NCBI GenBank assembly: GCA_009781475.1
Contig: WQYB01000009.1
Coordinates: 1 to 58,609 of the forward strand
Length of the DNA stretch: 58,609 nucleotides
Reading direction: 5' to 3'
Source of the DNA: Treponema sp.
GTDB taxonomy: Bacteria; Spirochaetota; Spirochaetia; Treponematales; Breznakiellaceae
Every line of letters begins with the position of its first letter. The stretch's first letter is position 1. The notes under the pieces are model-generated. The model did no database searches and was not told where the DNA came from. It was given only the letters and a program-made list of their open reading frames with translations. A program made the translations under genes and the position numbers. Shown piece after piece: positions 1 through 8,995 of this stretch.

Positions 1-12
1 TTGCCATAAAAT

Positions 13-160
13 CACACGGAGACGCAGAGGCACGGAGTTGTTGTTTGTTATCTTAACTTTAATTCCTATAAATATTTAGATAATAACCCAAGATTTCTAG
101 TTATTAAAATAAAGATTTCTTTAAAACTCTGAGCTCTCCGTGTCCCCGTGCCTCCGTGTG
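13..160. repeat. Inverted pair of CACGGAG-type repeats downstream of rpsI
   Basis: The left arm (13-37) and right arm (136-160) are imperfect inverted copies of a Gly/Arg-like DNA motif built from CACGGAG, GACGCAGAG and CACGGAG units. About 100 bases of AT-rich sequence lie between them. The element sits just beyond the rpsI stop codon. The same motif family recurs at 11425-11505, 11670-11695, 30468-30496, 32811-32840 and 47157-47237. I infer a mobile or spreading short repeat; no transposase is visible nearby. Confidence 0.75.
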
Positions 161-174
161 AGGAAATTCTGAAA

Positions 175-567
175 CTAACGTTTGGAGAACTGGAAGCGTC
201 TTCTGGCTCCGGGTTGACCGTATTTTTTGCGTTCAACCATGCGCGGATCACGTGTAAGGTAGCCGTTGGCGCGCAGACTTGCGTAGTTTGCCTGGTCAAC
301 CTGACAAAGCGCTCTTGAAAGCCCGTGCCGGCAAGCAATAGCCTGACCATTACAGCCTCCGCCGTAAACATTGATTACGATATCAAATTTATTTTCGTTG
401 GAGGTAACCATTAAAGGCTGCTTTACAATCAATACATGTTCACTTTGAGGAAAATAAACACTTAAATCCTTATCATTAATAATGATTTTCCCGCTTCCGC
501 TGCGAATATAAACCCTAGCGACGGATGTTTTTCTTCTTCCTGTACCTATTCCAAGATTCTTAATCAT
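175..567 (-). CDS. rpsI: 30S ribosomal protein S9
   Basis: The 130-residue product has the full S9 pattern. It opens with the GTGRRKTSVARV segment (about residues 7-18), has the GGGCNGQAIACRHGLSRAL core near residue 70, and ends with the basic tail GQPGARRRFQFSKR, whose terminal Lys-Arg reaches the ribosomal P site in known S9 proteins. Length is normal for the family. It lies 12 bases downstream of rplM on the same strand, the conserved bacterial L13-S9 operon, and is presumably co-transcribed with it. A CACGGAG-type repeat pair follows the stop codon. Confidence 0.98.
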   Translation of the reverse strand: MIKNLGIGTGRRKTSVARVYIRSGSGKIIINDKDLSVYFPQSEHVLIVKQPLMVTSNENKFDIVINVYGGGCNGQAIACRHGLSRALCQVDQANYASLRANGYLTRDPRMVERKKYGQPGARRRFQFSKR

Positions 568-579
568 TTAATTTGTCCT

Positions 580-1008
580 TTATATATCTATTGCTACTGG
601 TTTTTGGCTGTTATGCGGATGTTCGGTTCCGGCATAGAGTTTTACGTTTTTTGCCATTTTTCTGCCGAGCGGACCTTTGGGGAGCATACCTTTTATGGCA
701 AGTTCCAGCGGTTGAGTAGGATGTTTTTCCATCAATTTTTCGAAACTATTGGTTTTTAGACCGCCTACATAGCCGCTATGACGATAATACATCTTTTGTT
801 CGGTTTTTCTGCCGGTTACAGCAATTTTATCCGCATTTATAACAACAACAAAATCCCCAACTTCCTGATGGGGTACAAAAATAGCCTTATTTTTCCCTCT
901 GACAATGGACGCAACCTTAGCTGCCACCCTGCCCAGGATCTTTCCCTCAGCGTCAATAACATACCATTTCCGTTCAACTGACGCGGGTTTTGCAAATACT
1001 GTCTTCAT
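580..1008 (-). CDS. rplM: 50S ribosomal protein L13
   Basis: L13 of the large subunit, an early assembly protein. The 142-residue product starts [20 protein letters not shown] and carries the family hallmarks [34 protein letters not shown] and KAIKGMLP-like [14 protein letters not shown]. The open frame extends 33 codons upstream, but the start at 1008 is chosen because GGAAGG lies about 7 bases before it and because it gives the normal length. It is first in the rplM-rpsI operon. Confidence 0.98.
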   Translation of the reverse strand: MKTVFAKPASVERKWYVIDAEGKILGRVAAKVASIVRGKNKAIFVPHQEVGDFVVVINADKIAVTGRKTEQKMYYRHSGYVGGLKTNSFEKLMEKHPTQPLELAIKGMLPKGPLGRKMAKNVKLYAGTEHPHNSQKPVAIDI

Positions 1009-1148
1009 ATCAACAACCTTCCATAAATTAAGTAACGGGACATTCAGATTACAAAAAATACAAAAAAATGTCAATAGGATAGCGATTTCGGTCATGCAAA
1101 ACGGCATATCCGCGCCATATATAGTAAATCAATTTTTTGGGGGTTGTA

Positions 1149-2228
1149 ATGAAGAAGTTAAAATCAGTGCTTTTACTTTTTGCAGGTTTTTTGGCAATTA
1201 ACGGTTGTATTTTATCCGAACCGGGGATACTAGAGGATTCCAAGTATATAACGATTATGACCTGGAATGTTCATAACCTGTTTGACGGCAAGGATGACGG
1301 TTATGAATACTCTGAATTCCTACAGTCATCCGGGTGGTCTTTGGAAAAGTATATGGGCAGGATTAATTCGATTTCTGCCGCGATTGACAGGCTTGAAGTT
1401 TATCCTGATATCCTTATTTTACAGGAAATTGAATCACTTCAGGTTCTTGAGGATTTGGAATTTGCTTTAAAACGCAATTTTTCATGGAGCCATTTTGTCA
1501 ATAATCCTGAATCTGCGATAGGAGTGGGAATACTCAGCCGATTTCCTATTACCGAGGTTATGGCTCATTCTGTCACCGTTCACAAAGATACCGCTCCTCG
1601 TCCTGTTTTGGAAGCTAGAATACAAACAGGAAATGGCGATTTTATTATTTTCGCATGTCACTGGAAATCTAAAATCGGAGGTGATGATGTTACAGAAAGT
1701 GTTAGAAAAGCCTCTACCAGGGTTATTCTGCGCCGTATCCGGGAGCTGCAAAAAGATGAACCGCAAACAGGTGTAATTGTAGCCGGTGATTTAAATTTAA
1801 ATTATGACGAGTTTTACAGAAGGGGGTCAAATGTTGTTTGCGCATTAATACCAGATGATCCGCTTTGTATTAAATTAACTAACATTGAAAAAGATGCTCA
1901 AAGAGATTATGTCGTTATAAACGGCAGTAAACCGCCGGTTCCTGTACATTTCCCTGAAGAGACGATAGTGCTTTATTCTCCATGGATAAATGAACTGAAA
2001 AACGGGTCATATTTTTACCGGAATAGCTGGGAAACAATAGATCATTTTCTTGTGTCCGGTCATTTTTTTAATAAGTCTTTATGGTTATATGAAAAAACAA
2101 TAGTTATAAACTTTGAGCCGTTTGCAAATTTTGATGGAATTCCGGTTCCGTATAATCCGCGTACTGGAAACGGGTTAAGCGATCATTTGCCGCTTTTACT
2201 TACTTTAAAATTTGTAAATGGCGATTAA
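1149..2228 (+). CDS. Lipoprotein of the endonuclease/exonuclease/phosphatase family
   Basis: A signal peptide ends at a spirochaete-like lipobox (INGC, about residue 20), so the protein is probably a membrane-anchored lipoprotein facing the periplasm or surface. The mature part follows the EEP fold motif order: TWNVHNLFD (metal Asn), LILQEIES (metal Glu), GVGILSRFP, FACHWKS (catalytic His), VAGDLNLN (Asp/Asn) and the terminal SDHLPLLL (Asp-His pair). All catalytic positions are present, so phosphodiesterase or nuclease activity is likely; the substrate cannot be told. The start at 1149 is preferred over 1137 because a G-rich ribosome-binding site (GGGGG) precedes it and it starts right at the basic n-region. 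Confidence 0.85.
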   Translation: MKKLKSVLLLFAGFLAINGCILSEPGILEDSKYITIMTWNVHNLFDGKDDGYEYSEFLQSSGWSLEKYMGRINSISAAIDRLEVYPDILILQEIESLQVLEDLEFALKRNFSWSHFVNNPESAIGVGILSRFPITEVMAHSVTVHKDTAPRPVLEARIQTGNGDFIIFACHWKSKIGGDDVTESVRKASTRVILRRIRELQKDEPQTGVIVAGDLNLNYDEFYRRGSNVVCALIPDDPLCIKLTNIEKDAQRDYVVINGSKPPVPVHFPEETIVLYSPWINELKNGSYFYRNSWETIDHFLVSGHFFNKSLWLYEKTIVINFEPFANFDGIPVPYNPRTGNGLSDHLPLLLTLKFVNGD

Positions 2229-2235
2229 AAGCACA

Positions 2236-3606
2236 CTATTTTTTTGCAGCGGCAGCTTTGGCGTCTAATTTATTAAGGATTGCCTGTAACGCATCTTTTT
2301 CTATCAGATCAATTAGACGCGCTTCTGTATATCTTTTTGCTTCATCGGAATATTTTCCTACAGTGATACAGACACCCTTGCCGGCTTTTACATCTTTTAA
2401 GTGAGAGCCGAAATCTCTTACAACAAGCTCGCCGATTGAACCTTGTGTTCTTATAAATCTGAACATGATCAGATCAGACCACTTTGCCGTATCAATTTCA
2501 GCCAGAATATCAGCCCATTCATTTTTATTGACAGATATGTTTGTAATTTTTACTTTTGCTCTTGGATAATATGTCATTACAATTTTACGGCATAAAGCAA
2601 CAAAGTCAGCAGAAGAGCCCATAATGAATGTCTGTAAATTACGGTTGGCATTTAATTCAATATATTTACTTAATAAAACATTGACGTCTTTAAATGATGG
2701 ATTTTCCGCCTGCAGTTGTTTTAAATAAGGGATGGCTTTTCCTATTTCGTTTAATTTAATTAGTGTAGTAGCCAGCTTGTAACGAAGATCTGCCAGAATA
2801 TCCGCTTTTATATTCTGATGCCTGAGCCCTATTTCAAAATCCACAACCGCAGCTTCATACTGTCTTGTATCAATATGAATGGTTCCTGCTAAAAGACAGG
2901 CATTGGGTCCCATCATAGGGTCTGCCCGCAGATGGTTAAAAATGCGCAGAGCTTGTTCAATTTGATTTGCTTCGTGGTAACACTCTGCCAATGTATAAAG
3001 CGATTCTTTGTCGTCCGGGGCAAGGTCTATCGCTTTACGTATAAAACTCATCGCCTCTTTGGGTTTTTTTAATCTGAAAAGTGAATGACCCATATAGCGA
3101 AGGACTGCCGGGCTGTCAGGGTCTTGAGTGCGGGCTTGTTTTAAAAGCTGAACCGATTTTTCATAATTCTTTCTTTCAAACTCAAGAACACCCAATTCGT
3201 AGTTCACTTCAAAATTATCCTGCCTGAATGTTCTTGCCATCGAAAAGCCTTTGTAAGCCTGTTCTATCATATTGAGTTTACGGGCTGAAAGTCCGTACCT
3301 TAAAAATACTTCAAAATTATCGATGCCTTGAACATGGTTTATCGAAATCTGGTCTATCAATGTTTCGTATGTTCTCATGGCTTTGTCCCAGTTGCTTTCA
3401 TCAAAATAAGCTGTAGCTAAGGTAAAAAGCGCTTCAGGATCATTTGGATTTTGCGCAAGTCTTTTGGTTGCTTCTTTTAATGCTGCATTGCGATCTTTAG
3501 ACATCTTCCCCATGCCAAAAGAGGCTTTCCCCAAAACTCCTTTTAACAGAAAGATGACACTTGTGACCATTACAATGGCAATTAATGCTATAAAAATAGG
3601 ACTCAT
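2236..3606 (-). CDS. Membrane-anchored TPR protein with a degenerate Mrr-like C-terminal domain
   Basis: Residues 1-22 form one N-terminal membrane segment. About residues 40-330 are tandem tetratricopeptide repeats (for example ALFTLATAYFDESNWDKAM and AVLRYMGHSLFRLKKPKEAM). The last ~110 residues read like the end of an Mrr-type restriction endonuclease fold: VVRDFGSHLKDVKAGKG, VCITVGKYSDEAKRYTEA, LIDLIEKDALQAIL. In active Mrr proteins a Gln/Glu-x-Lys lies on the strand before this; here that place reads roughly LIMFRFIRT, so the nuclease centre seems lost. TPRs suggest a scaffold role at the membrane. It converges on the EEP lipoprotein gene, 7 bases apart. The TPR call is firm; the Mrr relation is by eye. 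Confidence 0.8.
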   Translation of the reverse strand: MSPIFIALIAIVMVTSVIFLLKGVLGKASFGMGKMSKDRNAALKEATKRLAQNPNDPEALFTLATAYFDESNWDKAMRTYETLIDQISINHVQGIDNFEVFLRYGLSARKLNMIEQAYKGFSMARTFRQDNFEVNYELGVLEFERKNYEKSVQLLKQARTQDPDSPAVLRYMGHSLFRLKKPKEAMSFIRKAIDLAPDDKESLYTLAECYHEANQIEQALRIFNHLRADPMMGPNACLLAGTIHIDTRQYEAAVVDFEIGLRHQNIKADILADLRYKLATTLIKLNEIGKAIPYLKQLQAENPSFKDVNVLLSKYIELNANRNLQTFIMGSSADFVALCRKIVMTYYPRAKVKITNISVNKNEWADILAEIDTAKWSDLIMFRFIRTQGSIGELVVRDFGSHLKDVKAGKGVCITVGKYSDEAKRYTEARLIDLIEKDALQAILNKLDAKAAAAKK

Positions 3607-3705
3607 ATCTAGTATTATCGGTTATTTTTGTATTTTTTATCAATCGTTTTGCCGATAATTATACACAATATAGGACAAAACAAGCTAATTTAGATAAAAT
3701 CAGTC

Positions 3706-3734
3706 TTGACAAAGGTAAATTCTATAACTAAATT
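3706..3734 (+). promoter_or_regulatory. Predicted sigma-70 promoter of the Hsp70-like/LysM gene
   Basis: A perfect -35 (TTGACA, 3706-3711) is followed after 17 bases by TAAATT (3729-3734), a fair -10. It lies about 40 bases upstream of the start codon at 3776. Prediction from sequence only. Confidence 0.5.
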
Positions 3735-3775
3735 TAATAAAACAGCTAAATAGTTTGGAAAAAGGAGTTAATCCA

Positions 3776-4777
3776 ATGGCATCAAGTATTGGAATTAAGA
3801 TCGCCAACGGAGAATTCTATCCCCTGGTGGAAGAGAATTCTTTAATTAAAAAAAGATTAATTCTTACCACCGTTCATGATGATCAGCCCAGTGTGCAAAT
3901 TGATTTATTCAGAAGCCCTGAAAATGTAATGGCGGATGCTCAGTATATAGGTACTGTAGTTGTCGAAAATATCAGACCAAGACCTAAGGGTGAACCTTCT
4001 ATCGAAATGGTTATTTCCTCTGACAAAAACGGAGATATAATTGCCGATGCTATTGATCTTGACGCAAGCTCAAACGGCGAACATTATGTTCTGACAGTTT
4101 CATTAAAATCTATTGACGATATTTCAAAGGATATGGAGATTCAGGATTTTGAACTTGAATCAAATGAAGAGCCGCCTTCGGGTCTTTATCATCATGCTAA
4201 AGAAATCAGACAAGATAAAAAATCGTCTTTTAAACCCTGGGTATTTATATTAATCTTACTGCTTTTATTATTAGGACTTCTTGCCGCATGGTTATTTTTC
4301 ATGGGAGGTCTTGAAACAGCCCGTTCCTGGTTTAATAAACCTGCAGCTTCGGTTACGCAATCTGCACCCGCACCTGCGCCGGAGCCTGCACCTGCTCCAA
4401 CCCCTGTTCTTGCAAATGATCCTGAGCCGCAGCCTGTAATAACAAGCGAACCGGAGCCTGTAAGTGAACCTGTTCAGCAGGTAGTTGAAGCTGTTCCGGT
4501 AATTCAAGCACCTGCTGCTCCGCCTGCGCCAAGACAGCAAGGAAATGTAGTCCGTGCCAACAATAGGGTTCCGCCTGTTTTTTCGTTTAACGTTCCTGAA
4601 ACCATTCCAAGAGAAGGTGTCAGTTATGTGATTCGATGGGGCGATACATTATGGGATATTGCAGATGCTTTTTATCGTGACCCTTGGCAATATCCGCGTA
4701 TTGCAAGGCACAATAATATCAGTAATCCTAACCTGATTATATCAGGTAGAACAATTCGTGTTCCTCCCAGGAATTAA
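3776..4777 (+). CDS. Membrane protein with N-terminal Hsp70 substrate-binding-like domain and C-terminal LysM
   Basis: The first ~115 residues align by eye with the beta-sandwich substrate-binding domain of DnaK: SSIGIKIANGEFYPLVEENS matches the LGIETMGG...LIAKNT region, VQIDLFRSPE matches VTIHVLQGE, and IRPRPKGEPSIEMVISSDKNG matches the [21 protein letters not shown] region. No ATPase domain is present. A membrane segment follows (about 154-178), then a Pro/Ala/Glu-rich spacer (190-270), then a LysM domain (about 281-330; VIRWGDTLWDIADAFY) that would bind peptidoglycan. The layout implies a cytoplasmic peptide-binding head and a periplasmic wall-binding tail. The start at 3776 has AAGGAG 8 bases before it; a longer frame from 3755 has none. 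A lytic transglycosylase gene follows after 30 bases. Confidence 0.85.
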   Translation: MASSIGIKIANGEFYPLVEENSLIKKRLILTTVHDDQPSVQIDLFRSPENVMADAQYIGTVVVENIRPRPKGEPSIEMVISSDKNGDIIADAIDLDASSNGEHYVLTVSLKSIDDISKDMEIQDFELESNEEPPSGLYHHAKEIRQDKKSSFKPWVFILILLLLLLGLLAAWLFFMGGLETARSWFNKPAASVTQSAPAPAPEPAPAPTPVLANDPEPQPVITSEPEPVSEPVQQVVEAVPVIQAPAAPPAPRQQGNVVRANNRVPPVFSFNVPETIPREGVSYVIRWGDTLWDIADAFYRDPWQYPRIARHNNISNPNLIISGRTIRVPPRN

Positions 4778-4807
4778 TTATAATTATCCGGAGGAACTGG
4801 AATTTTT

Positions 4808-6817
4808 TTGCTGAATAACAAACAAACACCAAAAACTTTAATCTTAAGTTTAACCTGCATTTCTTTTTTACTCTTGATATGTTCGTGTGCGTCGCCTCAA
4901 ATTATCCGGAATCAAAATGACTTTTATCAGGGTTTATTGATTGAAGATAATAATGAAGAAAAAATCATGTTATTTGAAAACGCTTTATACAGTTCCAATA
5001 AATTTATAAGACAAGCTGCAGCGGATGAACTTGCAATTTTAATGCTGAATGGATCGGAACTTTCAATTAAAACAAAAGACCTGATGCGGAAAGAAGCCTC
5101 TCCCTGGTGGGTAACAGCTTTTGAGATAACAGCGCAAGCTGTTGCAGGACGAGCCAACAAAGAAAAGATTCTTTCATATCTGCTTGATATTGATCATACT
5201 ACGGCTATTTCATTCAGCGCTGCCAGGCAATATACATTGCAAGAATTAAAAAAGTATGACGTTTCTTTTACCAATTATGAAGAAGCTGTAATCGAAGCAC
5301 ACTATGCTGTTTCACATCTGCGTTTTAATGATGCGTTAAGCTCATTTCGCATTTTCCGTACCGGAAATAACTGGCCTGCGCAAATACCTGCTATTTTTGT
5401 TCAGTACCCAAATTTAATTAATGATCTGGGAAGGACATTTGAAGCAATTCAATCGTCGCGTAACGAAGGCATTGCTCTTTTTGTACAATGGGAAGCGCAA
5501 TTAAACAGGCAAAATTCAAGAACAACAGAAGATCTTCGTTACAGGCTTTTATTTTATGCAGGCAGGGTAACACGGCGTATAGGACAAACTCAAAACGCTC
5601 AAGCGGTAACTTTTTTTGAACGCGCCTTGCCTCTGGCTCCTGATTACGAGCAGCAGGATGCGTGTATCTGGTATATATTGGATTTATCAATGGGCGGTCC
5701 TGTAAATGTTATAATGGAACGTTACGAACGGCTTGTTCCGCTTTGGCACAGCGGAAGTTATTATAATACTCTTACAGAAAGATACTTACACCGTCTTGTT
5801 TCGGTTAGTGACTGGAGTAGAATAATTCGGACTTTTGAATTAATAAAAGATGTAAACGGCATTAATATAAAAGCAGGTTATGCGTGGGTTATTGCCCGGG
5901 CAATTCAGGAAAGATATCTTTCAGAAGAAGAACGCCGTCTTGCAGCCAGAGCTTTAAATACCGCAACAGCGGAAGTTAATGGATTTATGCGGTTTGCATA
6001 TAACGCTGTTGATAATTTGGCAATGCCCGGTATTTATTACCGTATGCAAAGCGCCGATGTTCTTGGTTTGCCGTACCTTGTGTTCAGCAATAATGTTCCG
6101 CCAGTGCCTGATTCTCCTGTTTTGCAGTTTCTGCTTGGTTTTTTCCATAACGGCGCTGCTAATTTAGTAAATCCATACATAAGATCACTTGAAAGAAATC
6201 TTTCTACCGATGAATTACGTGCTGTAGCTCAAGCGCTTGACGAGGCACGGTTGTATCCGCAGTCAATGCGGGTAGTTACTATTTATATTAACAGAGAGGG
6301 TTACAGAAGAAACAGGCGTGATTTGGAATTGATGTATCCTCGTCCTTATCTGGAATTAATAGAAAGAAATGCAAAACATTTTAATATAAAGCCGCCTTTA
6401 CTTTTTGGACTTATCCGCACTGAAAGTGCATTTCAAAGCGCTATAGGTTCGCATGCAGGAGCTGTCGGGCTGGCTCAGCTTATGCCGGCAACTGCAAGAG
6501 AGCAGGCTGATATTATCAGGCGCAGGGGAGGTCCTGATTTTTTCACAGCCGACAATACAATCGACAGAACAGATCCTGACGCAAATGTTTATATTGGATC
6601 GTTTTATTACAATTATCTTTTAAGCAGATTTGACAATAACGAACAGCTTGCTCTAATGTCCTATAACGGAGGGCAAGGACGTGTTCGCCGCTGGTTTACA
6701 GCTTCAACTTTCCCTGTAGATTTGTTTGTAGAAACAGTCACAATTTATGAAACTAGAGACTACGGCAGAAGAGTTCCTGCAATCGGGCGAATTTACGAAG
6801 AACTATATTACAAGTGA
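4808..6817 (+). CDS. Lipoprotein soluble lytic transglycosylase (Slt70-like)
   Basis: Cleaves the MurNAc-GlcNAc bond of peptidoglycan. A lipoprotein signal peptide ends at LICSC near residue 27. A long helical region (about 40-500, solenoid-like) leads to the SLT catalytic domain (about 510-650): ESAF motif with catalytic Glu539 in RTESAFQSAIGS, then GAVGLAQLMPATA, and YNGGQGRVRRW. This is the Slt70 layout. The start is TTG at 4808 with GGAGGA 12 bases upstream. It lies 30 bases behind the LysM gene and is probably in one operon with it, joining a wall-binding membrane protein to a wall-cleaving enzyme. Confidence 0.9.
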   Translation: MLNNKQTPKTLILSLTCISFLLLICSCASPQIIRNQNDFYQGLLIEDNNEEKIMLFENALYSSNKFIRQAAADELAILMLNGSELSIKTKDLMRKEASPWWVTAFEITAQAVAGRANKEKILSYLLDIDHTTAISFSAARQYTLQELKKYDVSFTNYEEAVIEAHYAVSHLRFNDALSSFRIFRTGNNWPAQIPAIFVQYPNLINDLGRTFEAIQSSRNEGIALFVQWEAQLNRQNSRTTEDLRYRLLFYAGRVTRRIGQTQNAQAVTFFERALPLAPDYEQQDACIWYILDLSMGGPVNVIMERYERLVPLWHSGSYYNTLTERYLHRLVSVSDWSRIIRTFELIKDVNGINIKAGYAWVIARAIQERYLSEEERRLAARALNTATAEVNGFMRFAYNAVDNLAMPGIYYRMQSADVLGLPYLVFSNNVPPVPDSPVLQFLLGFFHNGAANLVNPYIRSLERNLSTDELRAVAQALDEARLYPQSMRVVTIYINREGYRRNRRDLELMYPRPYLELIERNAKHFNIKPPLLFGLIRTESAFQSAIGSHAGAVGLAQLMPATAREQADIIRRRGGPDFFTADNTIDRTDPDANVYIGSFYYNYLLSRFDNNEQLALMSYNGGQGRVRRWFTASTFPVDLFVETVTIYETRDYGRRVPAIGRIYEELYYK

Positions 6818-6833
6818 TTATTTTTTGTGTTGA

Positions 6834-7877
6834 TTATAAACCAAGCGCTCTTTCCAATTGTTCCCTTGGATTTCCGCCTCGCACAGTTATTGTTTTTGCA
6901 GCTTCGATAAAAGAAGGCAAATCGCTCCCTGAACGTTCATATAAACCGGCGTAAAAATTATCTTCGCCGTGGTATAACCTGAAAAGTTCAAGATAGGCAT
7001 TGTTAACCGGCAGATCAATAAAAAACCGGTAATTATTATTGGAAAAAAGATTGTCGTATTCAAAGGCAAATCTTTCTTTTGCTCTGTTTATTATCTGCTC
7101 TTTTCCAAGTAATTTTTCTTCTTTTGAAGCATTACTTGTATATAAAATATTTAATTCTGCGATTAATTCCTGAATAAAGGATATATAAGTTTGACTGTCT
7201 GTATCTGATCCAAACATCGATTTATATTCGTCAGATTCTTCGCCGTAATATTTTTTTATAAAAAGTCTTGCTCCTTCGTTACCGATAAATGTCGCAAGCT
7301 CTTCATTAAATTGCACTTGTCCTTTAATAAAAACCGTAGCGTGAACCTGTTCATGAATTATAAGGTCGGCAAGTCTAAAAGGTGAATAACTTCGCATATA
7401 TGAATATAACGGGTCTTTAAACCAACCCAATGTACTGAAAGCTTCCACCCCCCGAATCCAAACATCCAAATCTTTTTTTTCAAGTTTTTCTCTTTCCTTG
7501 CGGGCATCTTCAATATCAAAAAAACCCTTATAAGGCAGCCTGCCAACAATTGGATATTTCCATTCGTGCCGCCGGAATGAATCCCTTGCCGAAGCTGAAA
7601 CTACTGCAGCCAGATAATTGCGGTCAAGTTCAACGTAATTTGTATAGTTTTTGCTCATTGCAAGACCCAGCTCTTCGCTTGCAAATTTACGTATTTCCAA
7701 TACAAGTTTTACAAATTCTTCATCATCAACTTGCTCCAAAGGGATAGCCTGATTCAGGTAACCTATCATGGTCATACCCTGTTTTACAGTATAACAACCG
7801 GAAAATAAAATGCAAAATACCAGAAGAAAAACAACAGCAAGTAATACCGGCAAATGGAAAAACCTAAAATTACTCAT
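6834..7877 (-). CDS. Putative lipoprotein aminopeptidase (PF10023-type, HExxH)
   Basis: A membrane/signal segment ends at a lipobox (LFSGC, about residue 28). The body resembles the predicted aminopeptidase family COG4324: a VELDRNYLAAVVSAS segment, the metal motif HEQVHATVFIKG near residue 178, and FNEELATFIGNEGARLF, which supplies the downstream Glu. The start at 7877 has GGGAG 5 bases upstream. Zinc peptidase activity is inferred from the motif; the family is little studied. It converges on the transglycosylase gene with a 16-base gap and no obvious terminator. Confidence 0.8.
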   Translation of the reverse strand: MSNFRFFHLPVLLAVVFLLVFCILFSGCYTVKQGMTMIGYLNQAIPLEQVDDEEFVKLVLEIRKFASEELGLAMSKNYTNYVELDRNYLAAVVSASARDSFRRHEWKYPIVGRLPYKGFFDIEDARKEREKLEKKDLDVWIRGVEAFSTLGWFKDPLYSYMRSYSPFRLADLIIHEQVHATVFIKGQVQFNEELATFIGNEGARLFIKKYYGEESDEYKSMFGSDTDSQTYISFIQELIAELNILYTSNASKEEKLLGKEQIINRAKERFAFEYDNLFSNNNYRFFIDLPVNNAYLELFRLYHGEDNFYAGLYERSGSDLPSFIEAAKTITVRGGNPREQLERALGL

Positions 7878-7974
7878 AATACTCCCAAAAGATATAAGTT
7901 ATACTTGCATTTTATTCATTATTATTCTATTATAGCTCAATGTAGTTGTCAAAGATGTATGTTTGGAGGTATGA

Positions 7975-8967
7975 ATGTCAAGACCGATAACGCTATTTTC
8001 CGGACAATGGGCGGATATGCCTTTTGAAAAATTTTGCGAAAAAGTAAAATCTTTTGGTTATGAAGGAATAGAAATTGCATGTTGGGGTGATCACCTTGAT
8101 TTAAAGAAGGCAGCGACAGATCTTAAATATGTTGAAGATCGCAAAAACATTCTTAAAAATCACAATTTAAAAGTTTGGGCTATTGGAACTCATTTGATAG
8201 GTCAATGTGTAGGTGATAATTGGGAACCTCGCTTGAACGGTTTTGCTCCTTCGGCGCTTGCCGGTAAACCGGAAGAAATCCGCAAATGGGCAATTCAAGA
8301 AATGAAATACGCTGCTGTTGCGGCAAAAAACATGGGTGTTAAAATTGTTACCGGTTTTATGGGAAGTCCCATTTGGGCATACTGGTATTCTTTCCCGCAG
8401 ACAACAGAGCAGATGATCAACGACGCTTATGCGCAGATCATTAAACACTGGACTCCCATTTTTGACGAGTTTGACAAAAACGGTATAAAGTTTGCTTTGG
8501 AAGTTCATCCTACAGAAATAGCTTTTGATTATTACACAGCAGAGCGGCTTTTAAAAGAATTTAAAAACCGTAAGACACTCGGTTTTAATTTTGATCCGTC
8601 TCATTTAATTTGGCAGGGTGTTACGCCTCATATTTTTATTCGTGATTTTGCTTCAAAAATATTACATGTACACATGAAAGACGCCGCTGTCACTCTTGAC
8701 GGCAAAGCGGGTATTCTTGGTTCTTTCCTTACCTTTGGTGATGTTAAACGAGGCTGGAACTTCCGTTCGCTTGGACATGGAGATGTCGATTTTGAAAGCA
8801 TTATTCGTGAACTTAATGCGATTAATTACAAGGGACCGCTTTCTGTTGAATGGGAAGATTCAGGAATGAACAGGGAAGTTGGAGCGAAAGAGGCTTGCGA
8901 ATTTGTAAAGAATATAAATTTTTCACCTTCAGATGTTGCTTTTGATGATGCGCTGAAAACTGAATAG
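7975..8967 (+). CDS. Sugar phosphate isomerase/epimerase (xylose isomerase-like TIM barrel)
   Basis: A 330-residue AP-endonuclease-2/xylose-isomerase-like barrel. Visible features are GYEGIEIACWGDHLD at the N-terminus, FALEVHPTEIAFDYYT with a metal-binding Glu, NFDPSHLIWQ with Asp and His, ILHVHMKDAAV, LGHGDVDFESIIREL, and a final SVEWEDSGM with Glu. This set is typical of sugar isomerases/epimerases and myo-inositol catabolism-type proteins. The precise substrate cannot be told. GGAGG lies 8 bases before the ATG. A second member of the superfamily lies at 43554. Confidence 0.88.
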   Translation: MSRPITLFSGQWADMPFEKFCEKVKSFGYEGIEIACWGDHLDLKKAATDLKYVEDRKNILKNHNLKVWAIGTHLIGQCVGDNWEPRLNGFAPSALAGKPEEIRKWAIQEMKYAAVAAKNMGVKIVTGFMGSPIWAYWYSFPQTTEQMINDAYAQIIKHWTPIFDEFDKNGIKFALEVHPTEIAFDYYTAERLLKEFKNRKTLGFNFDPSHLIWQGVTPHIFIRDFASKILHVHMKDAAVTLDGKAGILGSFLTFGDVKRGWNFRSLGHGDVDFESIIRELNAINYKGPLSVEWEDSGMNREVGAKEACEFVKNINFSPSDVAFDDALKTE

Positions 8968-8995
8968 TTTTTATTTGTTATGGGAGGGATAGCAA

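Noticed and set aside
4292-4540. Arg/Tyr-rich minus-strand frame
   Set aside because: Complement of the Pro/Ala/Glu-rich spacer in the LysM gene.
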